Below are positions 14,495 through 22,898 of a stretch of DNA of 24,596 bases, one piece after another. A program made the translations under genes and the position numbers. Origin of the DNA: CAZOIA01 sp964579675 (GTDB lineage Bacteria; Planctomycetota; Phycisphaerae; UBA1845; PWPN01); contig CAZOIA010000076.1 of NCBI GenBank assembly GCA_964579675.1, positions 1-24,596 on the forward strand, in the 5' to 3' direction. The notes under the pieces are model-generated. The model saw nothing but the letters and a program-made list of their open reading frames with translations. It did no database searches and was not told the origin of the DNA. Position 1 is the first letter of the stretch. The number at the start of each line of letters is the position of its first letter.

Positions 14495-16798
14495 ATGGAT
14501 GGTAACATGGGGATCAATGACGGCATGAGATACCCTCCAATCGCCATACTATTGTTGCTTGTATCCGAGTTTTTCGGAATCGCGGACTTGACCGCCGGTG
14601 AAATGACGTCCACCTACGTGGCTTTCGACTTCAGCTCGTCCCGAGGCTGGGGCCCGGGCGGCGGGCCGGGAAACCGATTGGACAGCGGGAGGTGGGAATA
14701 TGCATTCAACGCCGGCGCGGGTGCCCCGTCACTCAACACCGATTTCTCGCTGCTTGGCGAGCCGGCTACCCTGCGCCTCGTGCTTGATGGTGACGGCTCG
14801 GGGCACAGCATCCACGTTCAACTGGCTTCGCACTTTCAGCGCTTCCATCGACAGATCGGACACCTGACGGGCAAGGGGGAGCTCGTACTCGAGGTTCCCC
14901 TCGGCAACATGGAGGCCTGGAAACACTTCGGCGGGCAGAACGACGGGCAGGTGCGTTTGCCGCTGCGAATGAGCCAGCTTCGGCTCGACCGTACCGATGC
15001 CGGGCCGGCCAATGGAAGGATCGCGCTCAAACGCATCGAGATCGACACTGTCCTGCCCGAGGGCCTCAATCTCCTTCTCGTCCCCGACATCCGGCACACG
15101 GAGGGGCGGGCCCGATTCTCCGTCCGGGTCCAGAACCTTCGTTCGTCCGAGGTGAAGGGCCGGCTCGTGTGCGACATTCGCAATCTTGGCGAACGGGTCA
15201 AGCGAGAGGTGGTCGAGATGACAGTGCCCCCCGCGGGCGCGAGACAACAGACTCGTGCGTTCGGCGCGGTAGTGGGCCGGCACCACTTCCTGGAAGCCGT
15301 GTTCCAGTGGGTCGAGCCGGGCTCCAACTCGCCACCCGTGTCGATCGGGATGAGCACGCTGCCGGCCGAGCCCGGCTCAGCCACCCTCAATCCGGAGAGT
15401 CCGATCGGCGTCGGGCTCTACCTGTACCGCTGGCACCGCGATCCCCGGGCTCATGAACGCGTGACGGAACTGGCCGGGCTCGCCCAACGCGCGGGCGTGA
15501 AATGGACGCGCGAGCAAATCGATTGGGGACTGATCGAGCCGAGCGAAGGACATTACAACTGGGCGTTCTACGATGACCTGATCGACGTCGCGCTGGACCA
15601 CGGGATCAGCGTGTACGGGCTGCTCTGCTACTGGTCACCGTACGCCAAGGCTAACACGCCGGAGGGCATCGACCAGTATTGCCGATGGGTCGGCCGGGTG
15701 GTCCGGCGATACAAGAGCAAGGTCAAGCACTGGGAGATCTGGAACGAGCCGAACATATTCTTCTGGTCCGGGCCGAAGGAACTCTACGCCACGCTGCTTA
15801 CGCGAGCGTACGAGGCGATCAAGGCCGAGGATCCCGAAGCGCAGGTGTTGGGGTGTTCCACCTCCAGCATCGACACGAACTTCATCAAGCTGACGATGGC
15901 CCGCGGGGGCAAATTCGACGCCCTGACGATCCACCCGTACCGGGGTACGCTGGAGGATTTGTCGTATATCCAGGATCTCCAGAAGGCCAAGGCGCTGGTG
16001 GACGGGCGGCCGGTGTGGATCACGGAAATCGGATTCCCCAGCCAACTCCTGGGCGGATACTGCGAACGTCGCCAGGCATCGCTCGTCGCCCGGGTGTACC
16101 TGGCGTCGGTGGCCAGCGGGGCGGCGGAAAGCGTCTCCTGGTACGACTTCAGGAATGACGGCACGGACCCGTACTATGCGGAGATGAACTTCGGCCTGGT
16201 GCGCAGCGACTTCCGTTTGAAACCCGGCTACGGGGCGCTGGCCACGATCGGCCGGACGCTGGCCGGCCTCCGGGTGACCGGGCAGATCGATGTGGGGCAA
16301 GGCGCTTACGCCTTCCGCTTCAGCGACGGTGAGCGCGATACGATCGCCGCCTGCGCGCCGGATGCCGGACGGGTGCTCACCTTCGAGACCGACGCCGACG
16401 TCGGCATCACCAACGGCATGGGCGAACCGATCGACCCGGTCCGCAACGGACGCCGCATCAGCATAACACTGGACGCCGGCTTCCCGGCATACATCACCTC
16501 GCGGGCTGGGTTTGCGTTCAGAACGGTCGCCCCGGCCGTGTCTTTCGAGGTCGAGGCGACGAGCATCCGGCCCGGGCAGGCAATCGAGCTGCGCTTCTCG
16601 CCGAAGGTCGCCGTTTGCAAATGGGACTTGCCTTTCGGCTGGTCCGACCCGGACAAGATCGGCAACGGAACATATCGGCTCGCGATCCCGCTCGAAGCCC
16701 CGGCGGGCCAGGTCGAGCTGCAGGCAACCGTACACCCCGGCGGTGACCTGCGATTGCCGCTGATCCTGTCGATTCAGCCGGGGGCGATCCGGCAGTAA
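14495..16798 (+). CDS. Secreted clan GH-A glycoside hydrolase (GH39/PslG-like)
   Basis: A 767-residue exported enzyme. A signal peptide (PPIAILLLLVSEFFG, about 14-28) is followed by an N-terminal beta-sandwich that could bind carbohydrate (about 40-185) and an Ig-like linker (about 190-290). A TIM-barrel catalytic domain (about 303-620) and a C-terminal beta domain complete it. The acid/base is Glu418 in HWEIWNEPN and the nucleophile is Glu511 in WITEIGFPS, the pair of retaining clan GH-A enzymes. Family GH39, which includes xylosidases and the exopolysaccharide hydrolase PslG, is the best fit by motif; GH5-like families are not excluded. Starts at 14495, 14507 and 14525 are all possible; the last gives the most typical signal peptide. 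The gene converges with the solute-binding protein gene with only 5 bases between stops. Confidence 0.85.
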   Translation: MDGNMGINDGMRYPPIAILLLLVSEFFGIADLTAGEMTSTYVAFDFSSSRGWGPGGGPGNRLDSGRWEYAFNAGAGAPSLNTDFSLLGEPATLRLVLDGDGSGHSIHVQLASHFQRFHRQIGHLTGKGELVLEVPLGNMEAWKHFGGQNDGQVRLPLRMSQLRLDRTDAGPANGRIALKRIEIDTVLPEGLNLLLVPDIRHTEGRARFSVRVQNLRSSEVKGRLVCDIRNLGERVKREVVEMTVPPAGARQQTRAFGAVVGRHHFLEAVFQWVEPGSNSPPVSIGMSTLPAEPGSATLNPESPIGVGLYLYRWHRDPRAHERVTELAGLAQRAGVKWTREQIDWGLIEPSEGHYNWAFYDDLIDVALDHGISVYGLLCYWSPYAKANTPEGIDQYCRWVGRVVRRYKSKVKHWEIWNEPNIFFWSGPKELYATLLTRAYEAIKAEDPEAQVLGCSTSSIDTNFIKLTMARGGKFDALTIHPYRGTLEDLSYIQDLQKAKALVDGRPVWITEIGFPSQLLGGYCERRQASLVARVYLASVASGAAESVSWYDFRNDGTDPYYAEMNFGLVRSDFRLKPGYGALATIGRTLAGLRVTGQIDVGQGAYAFRFSDGERDTIAACAPDAGRVLTFETDADVGITNGMGEPIDPVRNGRRISITLDAGFPAYITSRAGFAFRTVAPAVSFEVEATSIRPGQAIELRFSPKVAVCKWDLPFGWSDPDKIGNGTYRLAIPLEAPAGQVELQATVHPGGDLRLPLILSIQPGAIRQ

Positions 16799-16803
16799 GT
16801 CCG

Positions 16804-17868
16804 TCACTTGATCAGATACTCGCCGGCCAACTCGATGGCCCGGTCCATCGCGTCGGCGATCCGGCTGAACGTGAGGCTGGTTTCCGGTGGAAGTTCGATG
16901 CCGAGCTCGGCCCGCAGCGATTCGCGGACCGGGATGTTGCGTGAACTGCTCCGGGCCAGCATCCGCTCGGTCTGCTCGGAGGTCAGGAAGTCGATCAGTT
17001 TCCGGGCAGGTTCCGGGTGCGGGGCGCCGGTGATCAGGGCGACCGAATTGGGGATAAGCAGCGTTCCGCCGTCGCCCATATCGGGATAGATCATGTCGAT
17101 CGGCTCGTCGTGTTCCCGGCGGGCATAGATGTCGTCGGTGTCGGTGGCGCAGATGAGCAGTTCGCCCCGGCCCACGAACCGGGCGGCGGTGGCATTGCCG
17201 TCCATCAGGCCGCCCTGAAGGGCCCGGTCCAGTTCGGTCAGAAACGACAGGTATTCGTCCTCGCCCCAGAGAGCGTAAAAGGCGGCGAAGTGCCCGCGAG
17301 TGGTGCCGAAACGGGGATCAGCCACGCCCAGCTTGCCCGCCCAGCGGGCCTCGGCAATGGCCCGCCAGGTGGTCGGCAGCGCCGCCGGCCTGACCTTGTC
17401 CGTGTTGTATCCCAGCACGCGGGCCCGGAGCCCGAAGGCGGTCCACTGGCCGCCGGGGTCCTTGTAACGATCGGGAATGCCCTCGGCCGGCGGCCGGTAT
17501 GCCGCCAGCAACCCGCCTCGGCCCATCTTGATCGTGTTGAACAACTCGCTCGACCAGAAGACGTCCGCCTGAGGCCGGTGACGCTCCGCCTCGATCCGCC
17601 GCACGAGACTGGTGGTCTTGCCCGCTTCGGTGTCGGTCTTGAGTCGAACCACGATCCCCGTCTGCCCCTCGAACGCCGCCACGACCTTTCGGGCGAACGG
17701 TTCGTCCACGCTGCAATACAGGGTCACGATCGGCTTTTCGTCCGCGGGCTTGCATCCGGCTGGGGTCAACAGGCTGAACGGGCCAAGAAGCAGAAACACG
17801 CCAACGACGGAATGCCGAACGCGCGCTGAAGGAAGTGAGAAGTGAGAAGTGAGAAGTGAGAAAGACAT
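16804..17868 (-). CDS. Extracellular solute-binding lipoprotein (AfuA/FbpA-like)
   Basis: A 354-residue substrate-binding protein of the ferric/polyamine-type ABC importer family. The N-terminus is a lipoprotein signal ending at Cys39 (TPAGC). The mature part starts VTLYCSVDEPFARKVVAAFE and continues with a DVFWSSE strand, a GLRARVLGYNTD segment, and ends with the RNIPVRESL motif usual near the C-terminus of this group. It should bind a solute, perhaps Fe3+, outside the membrane; no permease or ATPase gene is nearby. The ATG at 17868 is chosen because it gives a normal signal peptide; an ATG at 17901 overlaps the upstream gene by 11 bases. Codons 3-12 consist of a perfect heptamer tandem repeat (17832-17859), so copy-number change would shift the frame. 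Confidence 0.85.
   Translation of the reverse strand: MSFSLLTSHFSLPSARVRHSVVGVFLLLGPFSLLTPAGCKPADEKPIVTLYCSVDEPFARKVVAAFEGQTGIVVRLKTDTEAGKTTSLVRRIEAERHRPQADVFWSSELFNTIKMGRGGLLAAYRPPAEGIPDRYKDPGGQWTAFGLRARVLGYNTDKVRPAALPTTWRAIAEARWAGKLGVADPRFGTTRGHFAAFYALWGEDEYLSFLTELDRALQGGLMDGNATAARFVGRGELLICATDTDDIYARREHDEPIDMIYPDMGDGGTLLIPNSVALITGAPHPEPARKLIDFLTSEQTERMLARSSSRNIPVRESLRAELGIELPPETSLTFSRIADAMDRAIELAGEYLIK
17832..17862. repeat. Heptanucleotide tandem repeat, four copies
   Basis: GAAGTGA is repeated four times without error (17832-17859), plus three bases of a fifth copy. It lies in the coding region of the solute-binding protein just after its ATG at 17868. The unit length is not a multiple of three. 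Confidence 0.9.
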
Positions 17869-17890
17869 CTGAGCGCCGAGCGCTGATTCC

Positions 17891-19729
17891 TCATTCGGCA
17901 TCGGTGTTCTCTTGGCCGGCTTTGTCCCGGGCGGCCTGGACCTTTTCCGGGGGCAGGCCGGTGATGGCGTGGTCGAAGTACCTCTTGAGACTCCCGTGGT
18001 AGACCCGGGGCAGCGCCTCGCGGGCGACGGCGTCCTGGACCTCGCGCTGGGCGGCAATCGCTGCCTCAACGAATTCGTCGGACACCGGGCCGCTGAATTG
18101 CTCACCGTGCACGAACCGCGTGGCGTCAATCGCGCCGGGCAGCGTGTTGACCCTCGTCCGCTCTCGCACGGTCTTGAAGCGGGTGGCCTGCTCGGGAGCA
18201 ACGCCGCCTTGGCCCTGGCCGAGTTGCCCCATGCCCGGCCCCATTTGTCCCGGACTGCCCCGTCCCTGGCCCATCCCGGTCCCCTGACAGGCGGAGCAAG
18301 GTTGGCCGTCCTTCATCCCGGTCCCGCCACAGGCGGAGCACCCCTGGCAGAGCTGGTTCTTCATACGATTGAGATCGTCGATGTCGGAGGTGAGCTGGTT
18401 GAGCTCCTGCTGGAGCGCTTCGAGCTGCGAAAGCTGCTCGGCGGAGGCGGAGAAGCCGGCCATCGCCGCTTCCGACAGATCACCCGAGCCGTCGGCGCCC
18501 GCGGCCGCCTGACCCAGATTCTGGGCCAGCTTGCTTGCCATTGAGCACGCCCCACAGCGTTTCTTCAACTGCTTAACCAGTTCGTCGATCTGCTCTTGCG
18601 AGAGGCCCCGCTCGGCCAGCTTCTTCTCGAGGTCACCAGCTTTGCCCTCCTTGAGGTTCCTCAGGACCTTCTCGATCTCCTCCTTGCTCAGACCGGCGTC
18701 GGCGAGGTCTTTGCGGTTCCTCCGGTCGCTCTGGGCCGCCTGCTTGAGCTTGGCCGAGAGCTCCTGGAGTTGCCGCTGCAGCTCCTGCGCCTGCTTGGCT
18801 TCCTGGTCGGTTTGGGCGGCCTTGGCCAGCTCGGCCCTGATGGCCCGGAGTGCTTCCTGAGCGGACTCGAAATCGCCCTTCGCCAGCGCCCGGGCCAACT
18901 GCCCGGTGAGCGAATCGGGTGGCTGAGAAGCCGCCGCCCGGCGGGCCCATTTCCTGAACTCGTCGATCTTGGCCAGTCCGGAGTCGCTTCGCCTCTCCTC
19001 GAGCTTTTTGGCCAGTTGGTTGATCTGCTTGATGGGTTCGTTGATAACGTCTTGAGGCTTCGCCAGAGGCGCGTCCGGCAGGGGTTCGAGCTTGTCGAGT
19101 TCATCCTTGAGGGCGGGGTTTCGGCGACCAATCTGCGCAGCCTGTTGTTTGAGGACGGACGCGACGGCGGCCCGGGTGCGGGAGACGAGTTCTCTTTGTT
19201 GGTGTTCCTTTTGAAGCTGTTCCTGCTTGCCGGCCAGATCAATCACGGGGAACAGCCAGAAGAACAGGAGCGCGAGGACCAGCGACCCGCCGGCGTAGTT
19301 GGCGGAATACGGGACCTTCACGGGCAGATGGCGTGGCACGGCGATTCCGCGGCTGGCGCGGGTGGCGTCGGCTACGACCGCCCGGGCGAAGGGGTCCTGC
19401 GCGTTCTCGCAATACAATCCGGTGCTGACCCGCTCCTTGAGCCCGGCCGCGAGATCGAGCCGGGCCGCCGCATACGCGAGGCTGTCCCTCGTCAGTGCGG
19501 TCCAGACCACCGAGCCCGCCAGTGCCAGCCCCACCAGCCCTGGAGCCACGGTGCTCACCACCCGGCGCGCGTCTTCGTCGAGACTGGACCCGGGCCAGAC
19601 CCGCTCTACCACGACGATCAGGACGAACAGCGTGCCCGCCGCGGCCAGCGACCACCCCAGGGCTTCCAGCCACCGATTCAGCCACAGCCGGCGTTGGGCC
19701 CGTTTCGCCGCTTGCTGAAGTCTGGTCAT
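17891..19729 (-). CDS. Membrane-anchored coiled-coil protein with DnaJ-like CxxCxGxG motifs
   Basis: A 612-residue protein with no family name I can give. Two or three membrane helices lie near the N-terminus (about 22-45, 60-82 and 150-170). A long Gln/Glu/Lys-rich coiled coil follows (about 170-440). At 461-485 sits a cluster CQGCSACGGTG and CSACQGTG, like half of the DnaJ zinc-finger domain, then a Gly/Gln/Met-rich linker and a small C-terminal domain with VYHGSLKRYFDHAI. The first cysteine pair (RCGACS) lies about 60 residues earlier. The ATG at 19729 has GAGGA seven bases upstream, and a promoter sits at 19763. Similar proteins are, as I recall, common hypotheticals in Planctomycetes. 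A zinc-dependent scaffold role is only a guess. Confidence 0.82.
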   Translation of the reverse strand: MTRLQQAAKRAQRRLWLNRWLEALGWSLAAAGTLFVLIVVVERVWPGSSLDEDARRVVSTVAPGLVGLALAGSVVWTALTRDSLAYAAARLDLAAGLKERVSTGLYCENAQDPFARAVVADATRASRGIAVPRHLPVKVPYSANYAGGSLVLALLFFWLFPVIDLAGKQEQLQKEHQQRELVSRTRAAVASVLKQQAAQIGRRNPALKDELDKLEPLPDAPLAKPQDVINEPIKQINQLAKKLEERRSDSGLAKIDEFRKWARRAAASQPPDSLTGQLARALAKGDFESAQEALRAIRAELAKAAQTDQEAKQAQELQRQLQELSAKLKQAAQSDRRNRKDLADAGLSKEEIEKVLRNLKEGKAGDLEKKLAERGLSQEQIDELVKQLKKRCGACSMASKLAQNLGQAAAGADGSGDLSEAAMAGFSASAEQLSQLEALQQELNQLTSDIDDLNRMKNQLCQGCSACGGTGMKDGQPCSACQGTGMGQGRGSPGQMGPGMGQLGQGQGGVAPEQATRFKTVRERTRVNTLPGAIDATRFVHGEQFSGPVSDEFVEAAIAAQREVQDAVAREALPRVYHGSLKRYFDHAITGLPPEKVQAARDKAGQENTDAE

Positions 19730-19762
19730 GCCGACGTCCTCGCCCGGAGGCCAACCTGCTCT

Positions 19763-19792
19763 ATGATACCCCCCGCAGCCCCGCCCCGGCAA
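19763..19792 (-). promoter_or_regulatory. Promoter of the coiled-coil membrane protein gene
   Basis: On the minus strand TTGCCG (19787-19792), an 18-base spacer ending in six Gs, and TATCAT (19763-19768). Transcription would start near 19756, leaving a 27-base leader. This separates the gene from the isomerase gene upstream. Confidence 0.5.
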
Positions 19793-19844
19793 CGGGCACG
19801 CCGCCGCCGCCCCCTCCACGAACACGGTGCATTGTAGACGAGGA

Positions 19845-20675
19845 TCACGCGCTCCATCCGACGTCGGCACAGATTTTCTTGAGCGCTTCGGCAGCGACTT
19901 TGAACAGTTCAGGCCCGGTGTGCCCGGTTGAATGCTCGGCCTTGGCGAGGTGCGGCTCCAGTGCGAGGAAGCCGTCGTATCCGTCAGCAGCGGCGTCGCG
20001 CAGGATCTCGGGGATGTGGCCGTCGCCCTGGCCCGCGGGCACCGCGTGGTCCTTGATCCCGTATTTGAAATCCTTGATATGGAAATAGCCCACGTGCCTC
20101 CGCAGCGGCAGCCAACAGGTATTGTAGACGTCCTGCACTTCCATGTTCACGAAGTTGGCCGGATCAAAGGCGGCGACCAACTGATCCGAAGGCAGGGCTG
20201 CGTGCAGGTAAACGCACCGCTCGGGGTAGGCCCCGAACAGGTCGGATTCATTCTCCAGGGCCAGGGTGATCTCGCGATCGACGATGTAGTCCAGTTTCTC
20301 GGCCAGCCGCCCGACCACTTCGCCGCGGTAGTCGGCAATGTCCCGGCCTTCGGGCGGGTAGTAGCTGAAAATGCGAATGAACCGGCACTCGAAGAACTGG
20401 GCAATATCGACGGCGAGCTTGAAGGCGTCAAAGTGCTGGCGGTAGTCCTCGTCAAGCCTGACCTTCCCAATGGGCGAGCCGATACAGGACACGCGAAAGC
20501 CCCGATCGTTGAATTGCTTCTTGAGGTCCGCCCGCTGCCGGCTCGAGAGCTTCATGACGTTGACGCCCCAGGCGCCGCGCAGTTCAACGAAGCTCACGCC
20601 GTTGGCCTCGAGGCCGTCCATCTGGACCTGGGGATCGGGGCTGATCTCGTCGGCGAAGGCACTGATTTTCGGCAT
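19845..20675 (-). CDS. Sugar phosphate isomerase/epimerase-like TIM-barrel protein
   Basis: A 276-residue protein of the xylose-isomerase-like TIM-barrel superfamily. It starts MPKISAFADEISPD and has the expected barrel signatures in order: FVELRG (Glu31) in the first strand region, an IRIFSYY strand, LALENE with a metal-ligand Glu, AFDPAN with a metal-ligand Asp, FHIKD with His, and FLALEPH with the last Glu. These ligands bind a divalent metal in epimerases and isomerases of this group. The substrate is not evident. The ATG at 20675 has GGAG nine bases upstream and is preferred over a TTG at 20690. No signal peptide is visible, so it should be cytoplasmic. It may head a unit with the two genes downstream, although the next gene has its own promoter. 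Confidence 0.88.
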   Translation of the reverse strand: MPKISAFADEISPDPQVQMDGLEANGVSFVELRGAWGVNVMKLSSRQRADLKKQFNDRGFRVSCIGSPIGKVRLDEDYRQHFDAFKLAVDIAQFFECRFIRIFSYYPPEGRDIADYRGEVVGRLAEKLDYIVDREITLALENESDLFGAYPERCVYLHAALPSDQLVAAFDPANFVNMEVQDVYNTCWLPLRRHVGYFHIKDFKYGIKDHAVPAGQGDGHIPEILRDAAADGYDGFLALEPHLAKAEHSTGHTGPELFKVAAEALKKICADVGWSA

Positions 20676-20964
20676 CGCGGTTTTCTCCAAACACGCGGAT
20701 CATGCGGAGCGCCGCTGATCCTGTCCGGCGCCACATGCGACACGCACCTGGCCCCATACTTTACCGTCTCGGGGCCGAGGCGACCAGTGCCTCTCATGGC
20801 AGAGTGAGCCTGCCTCCAATCCGCCGCGTCCGCTCTCCCCTCCGCCGGAGGCGGCGGGCCCTGCTGTTTCCGATAATGTCACCGCTGACGGTGCCTAGCT
20901 GCACGTCGCTCAAGGTCGCCGGTGGCTTGGCCCGATATGGAGGAGGTCGCCGAGGGAGCCGAGT

Positions 20965-21255
20965 ATGCGCCGGGGCCGCAGCAGTCGAGCACCGTGGCAG
21001 CGTGGGGCCAGCATCCTGGGGCTCGCGATTGCCCTGGCGTGTTTGAGTGGATGTGACGTCCTTGGCATCCGGCGGGTGTTCGGCAGCAACTGGACGATCA
21101 ACTTTGTCATTCCGCTCGGTCTGGGCGGCGATACGGGGCTGTTCAATCCGCCCAGCGGCCTTACCTTCCCGTGGACGCTTGTCACCGGCTCGAGCACGGG
21201 GAACACCCCGCCACCGGGAGAGCTGGTCGGCTCAACGAGCAACACGCCAACGTAG
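20965..21255 (+). CDS. Small hypothetical lipoprotein
   Basis: A 96-residue product that I do not recognise. A basic n-region (RRGRSSRAPWQR) and a hydrophobic stretch end in a good lipobox, LSGC, with Cys30 as the lipidation site. The mature part of about 67 residues (VFGSNWTINFVIPLGLGG, then a Gly/Pro/Thr-rich tail) is probably beta-rich or disordered. The ATG at 20965 has GGGAG six bases upstream. The gene converges on metK with about 40 bases between them. The 289-base gap upstream, shared with the isomerase gene, has no clear promoter and holds a short palindrome (CCTCCGCCGGAGG, 20840-20852). Confidence 0.65.
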   Translation: MRRGRSSRAPWQRGASILGLAIALACLSGCDVLGIRRVFGSNWTINFVIPLGLGGDTGLFNPPSGLTFPWTLVTGSSTGNTPPPGELVGSTSNTPT

Positions 21256-21296
21256 TCCCAATCTGGGCTGCCATTCCCTCTGACAAACGCCGGGAA

Positions 21297-22532
21297 TCAG
21301 TTCATCCATCTGGCGGCGGCTGTCTTGAGCTTGGAGGCCATGTCCTTCTTCTCCCAGGTGAAGCCCGGTCCCGTTCGGCCAAAGTGGCCGTTGCGGGCCG
21401 TTTCCCGGTAGATGGGACGCAGCAGCTTCAGGTAGTCGGTGATCTCCCGCGGGCGCATGGGGAAGTGATCGCGAACGAGGTCTGCGATCCGCCGTTCGTC
21501 GATCCGGGCGGTGCCTTTGGTATCGACCTGGACGCTGACCGGGTCGGCCACGCCGATGGCGTACGCGAGCTGGACCTCGCACTGGTCGGCCAGCCCGGCG
21601 GCGACGATGTTCTTGGCAATGTAGCGGGCCATGTAGGCGGCGCTGCGGTCCACTTTGCTCGGGTCCTTGCCGCTGAACGCCCCCCCGCCATGGCGGCCCC
21701 GTCCGCCGTAGGTATCGACGATGATCTTGCGACCGGTCAGGCCCGAGTCGCCATGGGGGCCGCCGACGACGAACCGGCCCGTCGGGTTGATGTGGTAGCG
21801 AATGCGCGGCCCCCACAGGTCCGCCCGCTCCTTCATGATCACCGGGCGGATCACTTTCTGGATGATCCGCTTGCGGGCGGCGGCGGACATGTTGCCGCTG
21901 CGATCGACAATGTCTTCCGTGTGCTGGGTGGAGATCACCACCGTGTCGATCTTCGTCGGCGTGCCGTTCTCGTACCTGACCGTCACCTGAGACTTGCTGT
22001 CCGGCCGGAGCCACTTGAGCACGCCCTCTTCACGCACCTCGGTGAGTTTCTCGACGAGCCGATGGGCGAGATGGATCGGCAGCGGCATCAGGGCACGGGT
22101 CTCGTTGCAGGCGAAGCCGAACATCAACCCCTGGTCGCCGGCACCCTGTTCTTTGTGAAGCCCCTTGCCCGTGGTAACGCCCTGGCTGATGTCGGCGGAC
22201 TGCGAGTGGATCGCGCGGAGGACCGCACAGCTTCGGTAATCGAAGCCGATGGCCGAGTCGGTGTAACCGATCTCCCGCACCGTGTCGCGAGCGGTTTGCT
22301 CGGCATCGGCGAGGGCACGTTCCGCCTCGGGATTGTGCACGGTCACTTCGCCGGCGATCACGATCAAACCGGTGGTGACCATCGTCTCGATGGCCGTCCG
22401 GGCGTGGGGGTCGTGACGAAGCACGCTGTCCAGAATGGCATCGGAGACCTGGTCGCAGATCTTGTCCGGGTGGCCTTGCGAGACGGATTCCGACGTGAAC
22501 CGCTGGATCTGTTTACCTTTGACGGCAGCCAC
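21297..22532 (-). CDS. metK: S-adenosylmethionine synthetase
   Basis: Methionine adenosyltransferase makes S-adenosylmethionine from ATP and methionine in the cytosol. The 411-residue protein carries the family signatures: GHPDK at 20-24 (ATP and Mg binding), GAGDQG at 130-135, DSGLTGRKIIVDTYGG near 262-277, and GGGAFSGKD at 282-290. Length is slightly above the usual 380-400. The start is a GTG at 22532 with AGGA eight bases upstream. A good promoter lies at 22598-22626, leaving a leader of about 59 bases, too short for a typical SAM riboswitch. A MITE-like element ends 27 bases upstream of the -35 box. Confidence 0.97.
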   Translation of the reverse strand: MAAVKGKQIQRFTSESVSQGHPDKICDQVSDAILDSVLRHDPHARTAIETMVTTGLIVIAGEVTVHNPEAERALADAEQTARDTVREIGYTDSAIGFDYRSCAVLRAIHSQSADISQGVTTGKGLHKEQGAGDQGLMFGFACNETRALMPLPIHLAHRLVEKLTEVREEGVLKWLRPDSKSQVTVRYENGTPTKIDTVVISTQHTEDIVDRSGNMSAAARKRIIQKVIRPVIMKERADLWGPRIRYHINPTGRFVVGGPHGDSGLTGRKIIVDTYGGRGRHGGGAFSGKDPSKVDRSAAYMARYIAKNIVAAGLADQCEVQLAYAIGVADPVSVQVDTKGTARIDERRIADLVRDHFPMRPREITDYLKLLRPIYRETARNGHFGRTGPGFTWEKKDMASKLKTAAARWMN

Positions 22533-22597
22533 TCAAATATTCCTTTCGTCAATACGCGGATAACTCATTGTCACGCAAACCGGTATAGGGCCCAGCA

Positions 22598-22626
22598 ATG
22601 ATAGAAGATGGAAGGTCCGCTGACAA
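22598..22626 (-). promoter_or_regulatory. Promoter of metK
   Basis: On the minus strand TTGTCA (22621-22626), a 17-base spacer and TATCAT (22598-22603). Each hexamer has five of six consensus bases. Transcription would start near 22591. Confidence 0.6.
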
Positions 22627-22652
22627 GCTGCGACCCGCGGTAGCCAACTCAC

Positions 22653-22872
22653 GGGGTGCATGACACTTTGGGCGGCTTGTTGGAAGGCGCCGCCCCCAGG
22701 TGTTTCCGAACCGCGCCCGTAAGGAAGCGGACCCCCTCTCCGTAGCGAGCCCGTAAGGAAGCGGCCCTGGCGCATCCGCAGATACTCCCCTCCCTGACGG
22801 TCGGGGTTCGGAAAAGCGAGGTGCCGTCCCCTTCTCCGCCCGAAGGTCCCCGCCGGAACTGTCACGCACCCC
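22653..22872. mobile_element. 220-bp MITE-like element with target-site duplication
   Basis: The ends are imperfect inverted repeats: GGGGTGCATGACACTT at the left and AACTGTCACGCACCCC at the right (14 of 16 match; 19 of 23 when extended). The element is flanked by perfect direct repeats AACTCAC at 22646-22652 and 22873-22879. Inside are a second inverted pair (GTTTCCGAACC at 22702 and GGTTCGGAAAA at 22805), two 15-bp direct repeats CCCGTAAGGAAGCGG (22716 and 22750), and a GGGCGGC/GCCGCCC hairpin near the left end. It has no believable gene. The layout is that of a non-autonomous transposon moved by a transposase not in this window. Confidence 0.8.
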
Positions 22873-22898
22873 AACTCACGTGTCTCTCGGGGAGGAGT

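Noticed and set aside
17902..18201. Longer N-terminus for the solute-binding protein
   Set aside because: It overlaps the coiled-coil protein gene and would bury the lipoprotein signal inside a Pro/Arg-rich leader.
22533..22597. SAM riboswitch in the metK leader
   Set aside because: The predicted leader is only about 59 bases and shows no SAM-I, SAM-II or SAM-IV type core.
22549..22869. Minus-strand open frame of 106 codons upstream of metK
   Set aside because: It lies almost wholly inside the MITE-like element and reads its internal repeats; no ribosome-binding site or protein-like composition.
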